64,000 nt of DNA from Haliotis asinina. Lineage: Eukaryota; Mollusca; Gastropoda; Lepetellida; Haliotidae. The notes under the pieces are model-generated. The model was not told the DNA's origin, did no database searches, and was given only the letters and a program-made list of their open reading frames with translations. The stretch covers positions 10,541,001 to 10,605,000 of the forward strand of contig NC_090287.1 in NCBI RefSeq assembly GCF_037392515.1, read 5' to 3'. This document shows positions 13,401 through 23,005 of this stretch, one piece after another. The translations under genes were made by a program, and so were the position numbers. Position 1 is the first letter of the stretch; each line of letters begins with the position of its first letter.

Positions 13401-14924
13401 CCATGTGAGTAGACCGCTCAAGCTGCTCAGTTTATCTGGAGGCATTGTGGGGAACTCAACCTCAAGCTCAACTGTTATGACAAGTCAAACGGAACATTGC
13501 CACAACACAAAGTGCTAGGAGCCCAGACAGACACAATATGTGACACATAGCTACAACTATAATGAACTAATTAGTCTTAATGTATTAGAGATGCCTCACA
13601 AAGCCTAGCTGCTCTCCTGAATTGATGTGACTTGATGGAGACAATTGGAATTATGCATTAGGTAGAATAAGAGACAAGATGGTGATTTTTACTACAGGCA
13701 TCAGCAGTGAGAGGCAGCAGCGTTTTCCCACCAATACTTTTATTGGATAGGGAGTAGTAGGGATTGGATGGGGTGGGGAGAGTAGGGGGAGAGGGGAGAG
13801 AAGTAGGGGAGAAGAGAAGGAAGTGGGGGAGAGGGGAGAAAAGTAGGGGGAAAGGGGCTAGAGGGGAGAGAAGTAGGGGAGAGGGGAGAGAAATAGGGGG
13901 AGAGGGGACAGAAGTAGGTGGAGAGAAGTAGGGGAGAGGGTTGAGAAGTAGGGGAGAGGGGAGAGAAATAGGGGAGAGAAGTAGGGGAGAGGGGAGAGAA
14001 GTAGGGGGAAAGGGGTCAGAGGGGAGAGAAGTAGGGGAGAGGGGAGAGAAGTAGGGGAGAGGGGAGAGAAGTAGGGGGAGAGGGGAGAGAAGTAGGGGGA
14101 GACGGGAGAGAAGTAGAGGAGAGGGGAGAGAAGTAGGGGGAGAGGGGTGAGAAGTAGGGGAGAGGTTAGAGAAGTAGGGGAGAGGGGAGAGAAGTAGGGG
14201 GAGAAGGGAGAGAAATAGGGGGAGAGGGGAGAAGTGTGGGAAGGGTATGATGAGTATAATAGTGTTTGTGTGTGTTATACTTTTCACTGTTTCTTTCAGG
14301 ACAGCTAGTGCGTTCTTTCTGCTTGATAAGTCAGACAGTTACAAAGATGGCCCAGAGAAGACGGCCATGTTGTTATACTCATTTCAGGTAAGTGGAGTCT
14401 GTTGTTGAGAAGACAAATAAACTGAAACCAAACTTAGGATTAATAGAAAAATAAATATGGAACCATTATTTACACAGTGTCATTTAGAAAGTTGTCAGAT
14501 GTAACGTATGTTATGTTTGGGAATACGCTTTTTAAGTAAAGTACAGATTCTCGTACTTTTTTTAGTCTCATCCAGGATTCGAACCTACACCCTCAGAGTC
14601 AGGCACCTAATCACCAGCACACAAAGTCAGCCACCTAACCCACAACATGACATAGTATTACTATTGTTTCGTTTCCAGTTGTATCGAGAAGCTCATCGCA
14701 AGCACAAGTCTGTGCCAAGCTACTGGCACAAGAACTTTGCACTGGTTAGCGAGAGGCTCTTCCGGACTGACGTTGACCTTGACAAAACGGAGTTGCTCAA
14801 AACCAGCATTAAACAGTTCAGGCTCTACTTAAAGAAGGAACCTGATGATCCAGATAAAAACAAAATAAAAACAGCTATTGCCAGTCTGCAGAAATATTTA
14901 GATCATCTGAAATCTTCATCATAA
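1413..14924 (+). CDS. TMEM260: Transmembrane protein 260, protein O-mannosyltransferase (19 exons, complete)
   Basis: Multipass ER enzyme of the DUF2723 family; in vertebrates TMEM260 adds O-mannose to IPT domains of plexins and MET-type receptors. Exons: 1413-1510, 2298-2407, 3176-3207, 3688-3839, 4425-4605, 5486-5599, 7180-7359, 7963-8003, 8600-8683, 9456-9576, 9873-9946, 10519-10597, 10755-10885, 11166-11220, 12194-12345, 12834-13013, 13351-13404, 14300-14387, 14679-14924. All junctions are AG/GT with matching phases and give 723 aa, close to the roughly 700 aa of the human protein. Visible family marks: PGGDSGE (65-71) followed by [10 protein letters not shown] (81-90), [11 protein letters not shown] in exon 6, WTWGD (264-268), [10 protein letters not shown] at exons 10/11, CDQSTN and [10 protein letters not shown] in the soluble C-terminal half. 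The start is [12 protein letters not shown]; a lysine-rich cytosolic tail precedes the first hydrophobic segment (about 45-57). The N-terminal exon is the least certain because that region is poorly conserved. Confidence 0.93.
1647..1850 (+). mobile_element. Interspersed repeat (family 2)
   Basis: Shares CAGCAATGTTCCAGCTATAT, GACCAGACAATCCA-like and CATGTGTCAA..AAGT segments with the copies at 20093, 29965 and 53123. Confidence 0.7.
2071..2118 (+). repeat. (ACTC)n microsatellite
   Basis: About 11 ACTC units in TMEM260 intron 1; such runs usually mark the tail of a family 1 or 2 SINE in this window. Confidence 0.85.
2434..2560 (+). mobile_element. SINE family 1, 3'-truncated
   Basis: GCCTAGTGGTTGAAGCATTG (A-box region) and CCAGGTTTGATTCC (B box). 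It begins about 25 nt after the exon 2 donor of TMEM260. Confidence 0.75.
3395..3575 (-). mobile_element. Interspersed repeat (family 2), minus orientation
   Basis: GGATTGGATGGTCAGGCTGG, then GATTGATGCTC and a GCTGCGTAAAACTAA end, matching the 53123-53312 copy. Lies in TMEM260 intron 3. Confidence 0.7.
3971..4070. mobile_element. Foldback element in TMEM260 intron 4
   Basis: Arms 3971-4010 and 4032-4070 are inverted copies with a few mismatches (AAGATAGTCGTAA against TTACGACTATCTT). A half copy lies at about 6330-6372. Confidence 0.75.
5306..5452 (+). mobile_element. SINE family 1
   Basis: TAGCCCAGTGGTTAAAATGA (A box), CCCAGGTTTGATTCC (B box), ATGATATTGCTGGAATG and a final AAAACTAAACTCCCTC. 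Lies just before TMEM260 exon 6. Confidence 0.85.
7622..7790 (-). mobile_element. SINE family 1, minus orientation
   Basis: GTGAGTGAGTGAG lead, TTTAGCAATATTCTAGCAAC, GGGGGACACCAGAAATAGGC and AACCACTAGGCTAC (reverse A box). Confidence 0.8.
8322..8450. mobile_element. MITE in TMEM260 intron 8
   Basis: Terminal inverted repeats: TTCTCGAAACGTTCGTAG (from 8331) against CTACGAACGCTTCGAGAA (to 8431), then GGGCCC. A related copy lies at 46510-46610. Confidence 0.75.
8905..9310 (+). repeat. Intronic tandem repeat, about 180-bp unit, 2.3 copies
   Basis: TTTTTGCCTTTCC.TGGCAAC and ACCTTTCAATATTTCTTC recur at about 175-180 bp spacing. It can be mistaken for coding sequence because open frames cross each unit. 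Confidence 0.8.
9775..9834 (+). mobile_element. SINE 3' fragment
   Basis: AATATTGCCCAAGCATGGCA and TAAAACTAAACTCACTCACT only; the head is missing. Confidence 0.55.
11472..11612 (+). mobile_element. SINE family 1
   Basis: GTGTGGTAGCCAAGTGGTCA (A box), CTCAGGTTTGATACCCC (B box) and ATGATATTGCTGGAATATTG. Lies in TMEM260 intron 14. Confidence 0.8.
12440..12600 (-). mobile_element. tRNA-like SINE (family 3), minus orientation
   Basis: GGGATTCGAACCCACACCCT (reverse B box) with CAGAGTCAGGCACCTGATT and a 5' part TTAGATTACACTTTCTTAGA. Related copies lie at 14505 and 15218. Confidence 0.7.
13749..14236 (+). repeat. Polypurine minisatellite in TMEM260 intron 17
   Basis: About 490 nt almost without pyrimidines except T of GTAGGGG; units of about 15-25 nt such as GAAGTAGGGGAGAGGGGAGA. 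It ends about 60 nt before exon 18. Confidence 0.95.
14505..14645 (-). mobile_element. SINE family 3, minus orientation
   Basis: AGGATTCGAACCTACACCCT, CAGAGTCAGGCACCTAATC and a preceding AGTACAGATTCTCGTAC. It ends about 35 nt before the last TMEM260 exon. Confidence 0.7.
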
Positions 14925-15216
14925 TCAATCCATTGTGATGTCTTCAACTTCATGTCCAACTTGCATTTCAAAGATGTCATCATCCTTCATACAACCAAAA
15001 CAGTTAACCATTGTGGCAGACATCAGAACAAATATGAAGACGACCAACCCATCAGATGTCAGAACAAATCAGAGGATGACCAGCCTATCAGATTTCATCA
15101 AGGCCATAGCAAATGAATTCATTATCCCACCGGACTCTCTACCTCACATCACTGTTTTGTTCTATGGGTCTGCAGGGAAGGACAGTCACCCTATGTCACG
15201 ACTCTTTGTGTTCTGT

Positions 15217-15335
15217 AACGTGTTATATTTGGAACTATACTTTCTCAGTAAGTTATAGATTCTACAACTTTTATAAGGTTGATTCCTATCTGGGATTCGA
15301 ACTGTAACTCTCAGAGTCAGGCACCTAAGACTGGG
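15217..15335 (-). mobile_element. SINE family 3 in the TMEM260 3' UTR
   Basis: TGTTATATTTGGAACTATAC, GGGATTCGAACTGTAACTCT and CAGAGTCAGGCACCTAAG; same order as the copies at 12440 and 14505. Confidence 0.65.
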
Positions 15336-15692
15336 ATAACACTTTCTCTGTATATTTTTGCATCCTTTGTACATTACTGTATGAAAAAGTCTTGAGCAGA
15401 TTGTTTACTGCTTTTAAGTACAAAAATGCCTCTTAGAAAGATTTGGATTAAGGTAATTAGTTTACAAGTCTTCATATAGAAACCAGACAGTATTGTGAAT
15501 GTATTTCCCATTTTACACCTCTTTATATTAAATCAAACGTTTTTATTGTGTTCAGTTTTATCCTGTTCATTTTAAGTTTCATGTAAACTGAGACCTGTTC
15601 GTGACATTCATGTGCGATGTCAAATACAAGGGAAGACTGCTGTTGAATGTGTGCTTATTTGAATGTGTTCACCGAGTATGTAACACTATGTC

Positions 15693-15698
15693 AATAAA
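15693..15698 (+). terminator. Candidate polyadenylation signal of TMEM260
   Basis: AATAAA about 770 nt after the TMEM260 stop codon. A second AATAAA lies at 16029-16034. Either would give a 3' UTR of 0.8-1.1 kb; the sequence does not say which is used. Confidence 0.45.
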
Positions 15699-16412
15699 CC
15701 TTCTGATAAAAAGTAGTACAGATCTATGTTTATATGTCACTTCTTGCTTCCTAATGAAAATGGAATTATATTTTAAACAACAGAAGATCTCTAATACATG
15801 TATGTTTCTAGTATTTAGAAATGGTTTGATTCTTTGACTAATATTTTATCTGTGTTCACTGTAAACTAGTTGCCATGACAATAGCGGACTAAGGTAGTTC
15901 TGTTTGGAATAGTGAACAAGTCAGGCAGACATAATGTTATTTTTTAAGTTATTGTACCTTACAGTCTGTCAAAATAACCTAGATGAAGAACCAAAAAACA
16001 AACAGAATGTGGATCTGAAATCTTTTGAAATAAAAGGTGTGAAAACTATTGATGCTCAAAACAGTGGTCCTGTAAATTGGCCCTATAAGCAAAAACAGTA
16101 TAATGAATGAGGACTTTTTCCTCTGTGAATACCAGTCAGTTTATTGTAGTCATGCAGTTATTGTGTTCCTGTTGTTTGTTCATTAATTTCATGCAGTAAT
16201 CATGAATGAGAGTCCCTGTCATTACATTGTAGGTGTATATTATAAGTTGTTTCCTTGTCACGAGGGGGGCATGAATTGATGCAACCTATATGTTTGTTTA
16301 TGTTCCCCGAGCCCGAAAACTAAATGATGATGATTTGGAAATTTTACGTGCGCTGCTTCTCATGCCACGTCTTGCGAACGGAATGAAAACTATGAAGCAG
16401 GTATCTACAGAC

Positions 16413-16890
16413 CGTGCCATTCGGACACTTGACGTAATTTCCATAGACTTGCATGTTAATTAAGTGCAGCATGAATAATTTTCATGGATGTAAGTTTCAT
16501 AAGATCCATGACAAATTTTGAGGAATCACCTTATCGACAATCACATAATTTATGTTGAATTTTCCGTTCCTTATTTATCGAATGGTAGCAAATTGATCGA
16601 CATATGCAGATTGCGGGGAACTGTTTTAACATGGCGTCCTAATGAAACTGTGCATGGTGGAGCCATACGTAAGTTGATAAATGTGATGTCATTAGTTAAA
16701 CAGTGGTCAGAAAATTGAACTGATATTATGTGTGCAGAGATGATTTCACACTTTCACACCTAAACTCACTTCATGAAAATTATTTGTGCTACACTAAATC
16801 AGGGGTAGTTTACAACAATCTGTATATAGTCTCCCTGACTAAATTAACATGTGAGTCTACAGAAATTACGTGAAGTGTCCGAATGCAAAC
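16413..16890. repeat. Element bounded by about 48-bp inverted repeats
   Basis: CATTCGGACACTTGACGTAA (left, 16417 onward) is matched by the reverse complement at about 16843-16890 (TTACGTGAAGTGTCCGAATG), extending to GTTAATT/AATTAAC. The 380-nt interior holds nothing recognised. Confidence 0.65.
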
Positions 16891-17099
16891 AGATTTAGGG
16901 GTTTTACGTCGGCTTTTGGCTGGGCATCGAATGTAACAGGCACGGGTCTGTATATACGTACATGAGACAATATCAGAGAGAAGAGGTAACACTAATGGGC
17001 GCTTAACAAGGGAAGCCAGTAGTTGATTGATGCTGATTGTATATGGCAGCGGGCAAATAGAAGCCGAAAGATCAAGAGTAATTAGTCCTCTTGGGTACT

Positions 17100-17360
17100 G
17101 AAGCGGATAGGTATTGGACAAAGGGAGGGTGAACTTATTGAAGCCAGCACAGAAAATTGAATCAATAAGTCTCCAGTGCTAAGCAGATATGTTGAATGGG
17201 CATTGGTCATTTGCTGTTATGTAAACAATCAGTAATGTTTGTTTCTGATTGGAGACGGTGAACACATGGAAGCCGTCACAGAAAATTGAATCATCACTGT
17301 GTCTTCAGTAGTAAGTAGACCGTTCAATGGGCATGGGTGAATGCTGTTTGGTGGTATATA
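17100..17360 (+). repeat. Diverged tandem duplication, unit about 125 bp
   Basis: CACAGAAAATTGAATCA and TGAATGGGCATTGGTCATTT / CAATGGGCATGGGTGAATGC occur in the same order twice. Confidence 0.6.
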
Positions 17361-18267
17361 CGGTCTGGAATGTTTATTTGTAACAGCTTAAAGAAACCCT
17401 TCATCCTCATACTCGGTAAGCTGGTGTCCCCATCTTAGTATTGCTGAAATGTTGCTGGGGGTGACATAAAACCTCACTCACTCGGCCTGAACAGATGAAG
17501 AGTCATTTAAGCAGGGACACTATGACAGCCCTGCAGATTGTCCCTGATTCATGAAACTGGGTTTGTCAGCAGAATTGTTTCAAAACTAGTAGAATTGTTA
17601 AGTCTGTTTAGGCTTACGTGGAAACAGTATACACAAAAAATTCAGTGTGGTAGCTGTGACATTCTGCTCGGTAAAGACATTTATTTCAGGACTGCACATT
17701 GAGTACAGAGTAGATGTGAACTGCAAGGAGCAATGAATGGAACACGAGCGTGTCCTGTGAACTGAAACCTTGCCTCTCCTGTGTTCTGATCAACTATTTA
17801 TTTAACAAATATTGCGTCAACAGAGGTCGATATCATGGATACCTGTTGCACCTGGTAGTTGTCGGATCCGACTGTCCGGCTGAGCTATTAAAGTAGAACC
17901 ATTGGTTGCCTTAACCATCTCCTTTATTTCACCATTACAAATAGTGTCTAGGTAGGTGTCAGTTAAAGCATCAGGTATGTTATTGTTTGAATGGTCAGCG
18001 GAGTTATTAGAAAATTTCTGAAAAACGTTCACTATGAGCAACATATACATGTGAGGATATGTTTTGTATAAGATGGCGAGAGTAGCTACACATGGACACC
18101 AGCAGGGTCCCGGATCCATTAACAGTTTGCTCTAATCAGACGATCAGTTAGGACATAAATATTTCATCCGATGCCATCCATATAATACCCGACTGTCCCC
18201 AACAAGATACCAATTGCGCCACCCGATTTGGGCACTGAGTGGAAACAAGGGACATATAAGAACAGTT
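17361..18267. other. Intergenic stretch before cluster, no gene seen
   Basis: A SINE tail fragment lies at 17400-17485 (TATTGCTGAAATGTTGCTG..CACTCACTCG). The remainder has no recognisable coding exon or repeat; a minus-strand open frame at 17817-18119 matches nothing I know. Confidence 0.5.
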
Positions 18268-18415
18268 GGCTGATTATTTAACGGCACACGCAGCAATATT
18301 CCAGTTATGTGGCGGCAATCTGTAACTATTCGAGTCTGGACCAGACAATCCAGTGATCCACAGCATGAGCATCGATCTGCACAACTGGGAAGCAATGAGC
18401 CGTATCATCACGGGT
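18268..18415 (+). mobile_element. Interspersed repeat (family 2)
   Basis: TTATTTAACGGCACACGCAG, TGGACCAGACAATCCAGTGA and CATCGATCTGCACAACTGGG. It ends about 290 bp before the copy A upstream module. Confidence 0.75.
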
Positions 18416-18679
18416 TATACATGTATATGAACAGAAGGTATAATACCAGGTTGTCTTATACCACACAATTGTTAGCAAAAACCGTGTAATCAAATCATGG
18501 TTTTACTTATCGGCATTGCTGGTAAAAGACTAGACGTAAAATATGTCTTCTTGAAGACCTCCTGCATGAGAGGCATATACTCGCTGTTTCTACTGTTTCC
18601 TAGTCGAGTTTATTTAACAGACGCTACTAGCTAAATCTCACTCAGGTTGAATATGAGGACGCTTCCTAATAAACTAATT

Positions 18680-18986
18680 ATCACTCGGGTACACAGCTTT
18701 GATTCTACTCCACGCCAAGGAGTCTGTCACCTCCCTGCCCATTGCTGTAAAAACAACACATGTTAATGATGCAAAGTCGGCTTGTACCCTTGAAAGGGAT
18801 CGTTTGTAGGGGTGTTAATACTGAGTGATTCTACAAACAACATTTCACACGGAGTAATTAGTGTTGTCGCGACACCCAGACACTGGGAATGGATTAACTC
18901 AGCTTGTTAACCTCCCTGATTGGTCACGTGATAGGGCTTGGTATAAAACACACAGTGACTGCGTTAATTCAACATTCACATTCATC
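18680..18986 (+). promoter_or_regulatory. Promoter and upstream module of gene copy A
   Basis: Conserved with the regions before copies B and C. In order: a distal block with CTACTCCACGCC near 18705; a forkhead-like inverted repeat (GTTTGTAG at 18802-18809, CTACAAAC at 18831-18838); an inverted CCAAT box (ATTGG, 18919-18923); an E-box CACGTG (18925-18930); and TATAAAA (18942-18948), 39 nt before the ATG. The 5' UTR must be very short. The motif identities are seen directly; factor binding is inference. Confidence 0.75.
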
Positions 18987-19856
18987 ATGGACGTACCATC
19001 TCACCTGCTTCAACCCCTCAGCATCGACACCAACATCATCTACGACTTGGATACGACCATGTTTCCTGGTCTGGACCATCCACAACACATGCATCAACCA
19101 GCTCTGTTGGTGGCGTCCCCGGAGGCACGAGAGTCGTGGTTGTCGGCCTTGAAGCACGACGACATCTCTGATGATCCATTCACTGATGATCTGTTTGATC
19201 TTATAGGTAAGATTCAATCTGATATTTATATAATCGAGTTGTAGCTTTCAGTGTACTTCGCATTTGACCAGTTACTAAATGCCACTATGTGTTTCATAAC
19301 TTAGTGTAGAATTTAGTGTAGAATTTATTTACATATTTATTATTTCTGTTCCATGTTCCATTACAGAAACCTGTTTCACTGACACTGTGTTGCATTCCGT
19401 CAGTACTGTGTAACAGATTCGAACCAACCCTTTTTTCTAATAATAATAGCCAACGTAATTAATTCTGTTCGTTGTTGCTTTACAGAAGACTGCTTTACAG
19501 AGACCTTTCAACCCACTGACAACAGTGACTCCGATTCCACGATGATTCAGAGTGTGTTTGATGACATCATCGACTCCACGTCATCGGACCAATCAGAGGA
19601 CGACTCCAGTTTATCAGTTGTCACGTGTTTCCCTACAGGTTCCTGTACAAGTTCCCTATTCAGTCCGCCAGGTCAACAAGTGCATCCATCTTCGTTGTGT
19701 TGGAACAGTTCTTGTGCTTCTTCTACCACGAATCTGAAGAGAAAACGAGAATCTGAGGACCTAGATTTGACCAAGAGGAGCAAACTAGATGACCTCATTA
19801 GTTCTTGGATTTATGCAGACAAAGGAACATATGATATTTGTGTTCGAGGTTTCTAG
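18987..19856 (+). CDS. Unrecognised small acidic, probably nuclear protein, copy A
   Basis: Two exons, 18987-19206 and 19486-19856, joined in phase 1 (ATA G|gtaag ... acag|AAGAC), giving 196 aa. The protein is acidic and Ser/Asp-rich. It contains the phenylalanine-centred acidic motifs DDLFDLIG (end of exon 1) and SVFDDIID (96-103). A basic patch KRKR..KRSK (158-173) resembles a bipartite nuclear localisation signal, followed by LDDLISSW and the C-terminus DICVRGF. No known domain is visible. The start is the first ATG after TATAAAA and is the same in all three copies. Composition suggests a small transcriptional regulator or coactivator; this is inference. The intron carries a relic second-exon start at 19371-19411. 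Confidence 0.82.
19364..19412 (+). pseudogene. Relic duplicate of the exon-2 start inside the intron of copy A
   Basis: A pyrimidine-rich stretch and CAG precede AAACCTGTTTCACTGACA, which aligns to the start of exon 2 of copy C and less well to that of copy A. Read in phase from exon 1 it meets TAA within about 15 codons. It is either a dead exon fragment or an alternative terminal exon giving a protein of about 88 aa. Confidence 0.5.
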
Positions 19857-20041
19857 AGGGGATATTGGTGATTGGCATGTCCACAGATAATTGTTACTTG
19901 TTTTATATAATGGCTTTATTTCATATTTTGTTGACAATAATGATTTTATAGTTGCAAAACATAGTGCATATGCCTGAATGAATTGTACATATTTATAGTG
20001 CTTCCATGCTTGATTGCTATGTTGAAACCTATTAATATGAA

Positions 20042-20047
20042 AATAAA
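20042..20047 (+). terminator. Polyadenylation signal of copy A
   Basis: AATAAA 186 nt after the stop codon of copy A. The next recognisable feature downstream, at 20093, is a SINE. Confidence 0.6.
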
Positions 20048-20092
20048 CTAAAACCAAATGTGTTCTTGTTCTTTATATCCTACGTGAAGTAA

Positions 20093-20290
20093 AAGTGAGT
20101 GAGTGTGTTTTACGTCGTACTCAGCAGCATATGGTGGTGGTCTGTACCAAGCCTGGACCAGACAATCCAGTGATCAATTGCATGAACATCGATCTACGCA
20201 ACTGGGAACCGATGACATGCGTTAACAAAGTCAGCAAACCTTTCCACGTGATCTAGTTAGTCGCCTCTTTCGAAAAGCATGGGTAGAGGT
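20093..20290 (+). mobile_element. Interspersed repeat (family 2)
   Basis: GTGAGTGAGTGTGTTTTACG, TGGACCAGACAATCCAGTGA, ATCGATCTACGCAACTGGG, TAGTCGCCTCTTTCG and AAGCATGGGT. The most complete forward copy in the window. Confidence 0.8.
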
Positions 20291-21950
20291 TGTTACATTT
20301 TATGAAATTTTGTCATTTACAGTAATAGTGACCATGTAAAGAGCTTTAAAGCGATCCTTTATTTCATCAATATTTATGTAAACAATAACATTTAAACAGT
20401 TGTAAAAGATATTCATCTAGGCGATCTGATAAGAATAATACTTTACCAGAAACATGGAATACATATTTTATAGATTTATGACTGTAATCAGGAGTGAGAT
20501 GCTTACGTTGGAAACTATATTATTGAACATTACTGATTGTGTATATGGTGAACTGTCTTAATATAGAACAATATTGTCTGGAACAGACAATGCTATAGTG
20601 ACTAAGTCACCGGGAGACGACAATATTCCAACATAAATTTAAAAGAAAATTAAGTAGATATGACTGCACCCTACCTTCCTTTATAGTTTTCACAAATATT
20701 GTGTAATGATCACTTCCCAGATGCACGGACTACGGACTACTATTAAAATACCTACATATAAAGAGGAAGTAATGAATCTGGTAACTATAGGGCAGATCGT
20801 TGTTGAACACATTGTAAACTGCTTCATAAACAAGATTACTAGGGGGTTTAGAAAACATCATTCAACAGTTGACATCAGGTTCAGTTGACTACCTATTCAT
20901 GTGTTCCATCCCCCTCTTGGGAACAATACGTGAAGCATCCCCCTTCGTAAAACCGCTGAAATATTGCTAAAAGCGGCGTAAAACCCGACTCACTAACTAC
21001 TCCTTAAAATGTTTCCTATATCATAACGTTGAATGCAGAAACGTCACTTCAATTATTACTTTAAACGATTCTTGTAAGTTAAACACGTGGTCTCACTCAA
21101 AAGAATGAAGGTGACTTTGAACCATTGTAATCAACCAGAGGACGTGATGTGTAATCGATCATGTCTTTCTCCTCGTATACCATCCCTCTTGTAACGACAC
21201 CAGAAGCAGATTTTGTGACGTACACAGACGAATGGATGTGTCTTCTGAGTAGGTCCCGGGTCGTGTCACGTTTATTTATGATGCAGATTATATACACCAG
21301 GCAGTCTAACATGAAAACTTAACACATCCTTTCAGTGGATCCTGATTTTCTTTGTGGATAACCTCTTTCGTAAACATGAACAAATAATTTAGAAAACGCG
21401 GTATGTTCACTGTGTAGAGAGCGCTCAAACAAGACGACATTGTGTCGTTAGCAGGTGTTGTTGCAGCAATAATCAAGTAGGTGACAGAGTTGAATCAAAC
21501 CCTTATACCCGACTTATACTGGTGATTTAATTGAGTTAATTTACGCTGACCACTGTCTCTAATCAACCCCTCCAGACTACTGAAGGCCTCCACATACACA
21601 CGATTAGGTTTACTTATGCCTTCAAAGAAATATAGCTACAGGGAATAATAGCTACAAAGTGTGTTGTGACAGCGATACGCTTACAAAAAGGGATTAGGAG
21701 AGTAAAGAGTAAAGGGGAAAGAGCAATTGTCCAGCTATGCTTTGAAAACTGTGCTCACATTAACTTTGTAGCACAATTATTTCTCAGTCAATTATTTCTC
21801 AGTCTGACATGAGAAGTAGATTCAGGAGTAGAATAGTTCATTGGGAGAGCTCGTTCAGCATGAGAAGGAAAGTATTGTTTTAAATGCATGTTACCAAATT
21901 CCTCGTCCATTGAAAGTTGACGCTTCCACAGGAAGAACAGGTAGCCCTGA
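20291..21950. other. Intergenic stretch, no gene seen
   Basis: AT-rich with a SINE 3' fragment at 20930-20998 (AAATATTGCTAAAAGCGGCG). No convincing exon, promoter or further repeat. Confidence 0.5.
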
Positions 21951-22031
21951 AGACTGAGGGGGATTGGAGGATTGTGGGAGATTTTCATACTTGACCGAGG
22001 TGAAGCAGCGACCGTAAGGTCGTTCCATTCT

Positions 22032-23005
22032 ATGAAGAGTACACTCTACAAGCAGAGACAGACGATGACACCGCCACTTCCTGAGACGCTGAGCGAGGTG
22101 AATCTGCCAGACCTCTTCAAGGTGATTTCTGACATACTGCCCTCCCCTGCATTGACGCTGAGGGAGGTGAATCTACCAGACTTCTTCAAGGAGACTTCAG
22201 ACGGACTGCCCCCCCCCCACCCTGCATTGACGCTGAGCGAGGTGAATCTACCAGAGTTCTTCAAGCAGACTTCTGACAGACTGCCATCCCCTGCATTGAC
22301 GCTGAGGGAGGTGAATCTACCAGACTTCTCCAAGGAGACTTCAGACATTGACGACAGAGACGATGACGTGATTCTCTGCTTCACCACAGGTGACCAGCTG
22401 TCTCTCCTGCAAGAAAGTAGATATCAGTCAACCAAGTCTAATAAATGTGGCACGTCTACATTTCCACAGCTTCTGAAAATGAAAAAGTCATCTTTCTCCT
22501 TTTCATTCTTTCCTATCCGCTTTCTTGCTGTAAAATTCTGTTCCTTTCAGAGATTTTTGTAAGTTTACCTCAACATGGACGGCTCATCTACTACTGTCAT
22601 CTCTAGGTGCAGCTGACCGCCATCCATGTAGTCAAAAGACAAATGACCATCTGTTTGCTACCAAATCGTCAACACCGCTCCTACGAACGGCTGCTGCGTC
22701 TGCTGAACAACATGGCGCAGCAGACATGCTCGCCCCTTCAGTCTAATGTCACCCAGGCCGACTTTAGAATCACTGCCATCAACGCTCTTGAGTCCACTTG
22801 GATAGAAGTCATGGAGTACACCCCTGCCACTGGACGGAAGGATGAGTTCCACGACCATGTCACCAGCGTTTTCGCTTTCGTTAAGGTGTTGCAGCAGAAG
22901 GGGAGGGTTGAGAGGAACAAGTTGTTGCAGATGGCGCATGGCGCCCGTCCCCTTCCTGCAAGAGGACACGTAGAAATCGACCAAACACGACTGAAGGCCA
23001 GCTGA
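22032..23005 (+). CDS. Unrecognised protein with four acidic repeats and a helical C-terminal region
   Basis: Proposed exons: 22032-22389, an 8-nt microexon 22551-22558, and 22607-23005, giving 254 aa. Exon 1 encodes four copies of a 23-25 aa unit with core LREVNLPDFFKETSD (about residues 20-34, 43-57, 68-82, 91-105), then an acidic DDRDDD stretch. Exon 3 encodes 132 aa of predicted helix (RSYERLLRLLNN, DEFHDHVTSVFAFVKVLQ) with GC-biased third positions, so it looks coding. Exon 1 ends in phase 1 but exon 3 is open in phase 0. The microexon, flanked by cctttcag and gtaagt, repairs the frame exactly. Without it the tail is a different 45-residue peptide. I recognise no family. A Phe-centred acidic repeat suggests protein binding or transactivation; this is inference. 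No TATA box is evident. Confidence 0.6.
22089..22345 (+). repeat. Coding tandem repeat of 69-75 bp, four units
   Basis: Four imperfect copies of a unit containing GAGGTGAATCTACCAGA, in frame with the surrounding exon. A run of C at about 22209-22216 makes the third unit two codons longer. Confidence 0.85.

Noticed and set aside
13658-14287. 209-codon minus-strand open frame rich in Leu, Pro and Ser
   Set aside because: It is the complement of the polypurine minisatellite in TMEM260 intron 17; the frame is open only because the repeat unit contains no stop.
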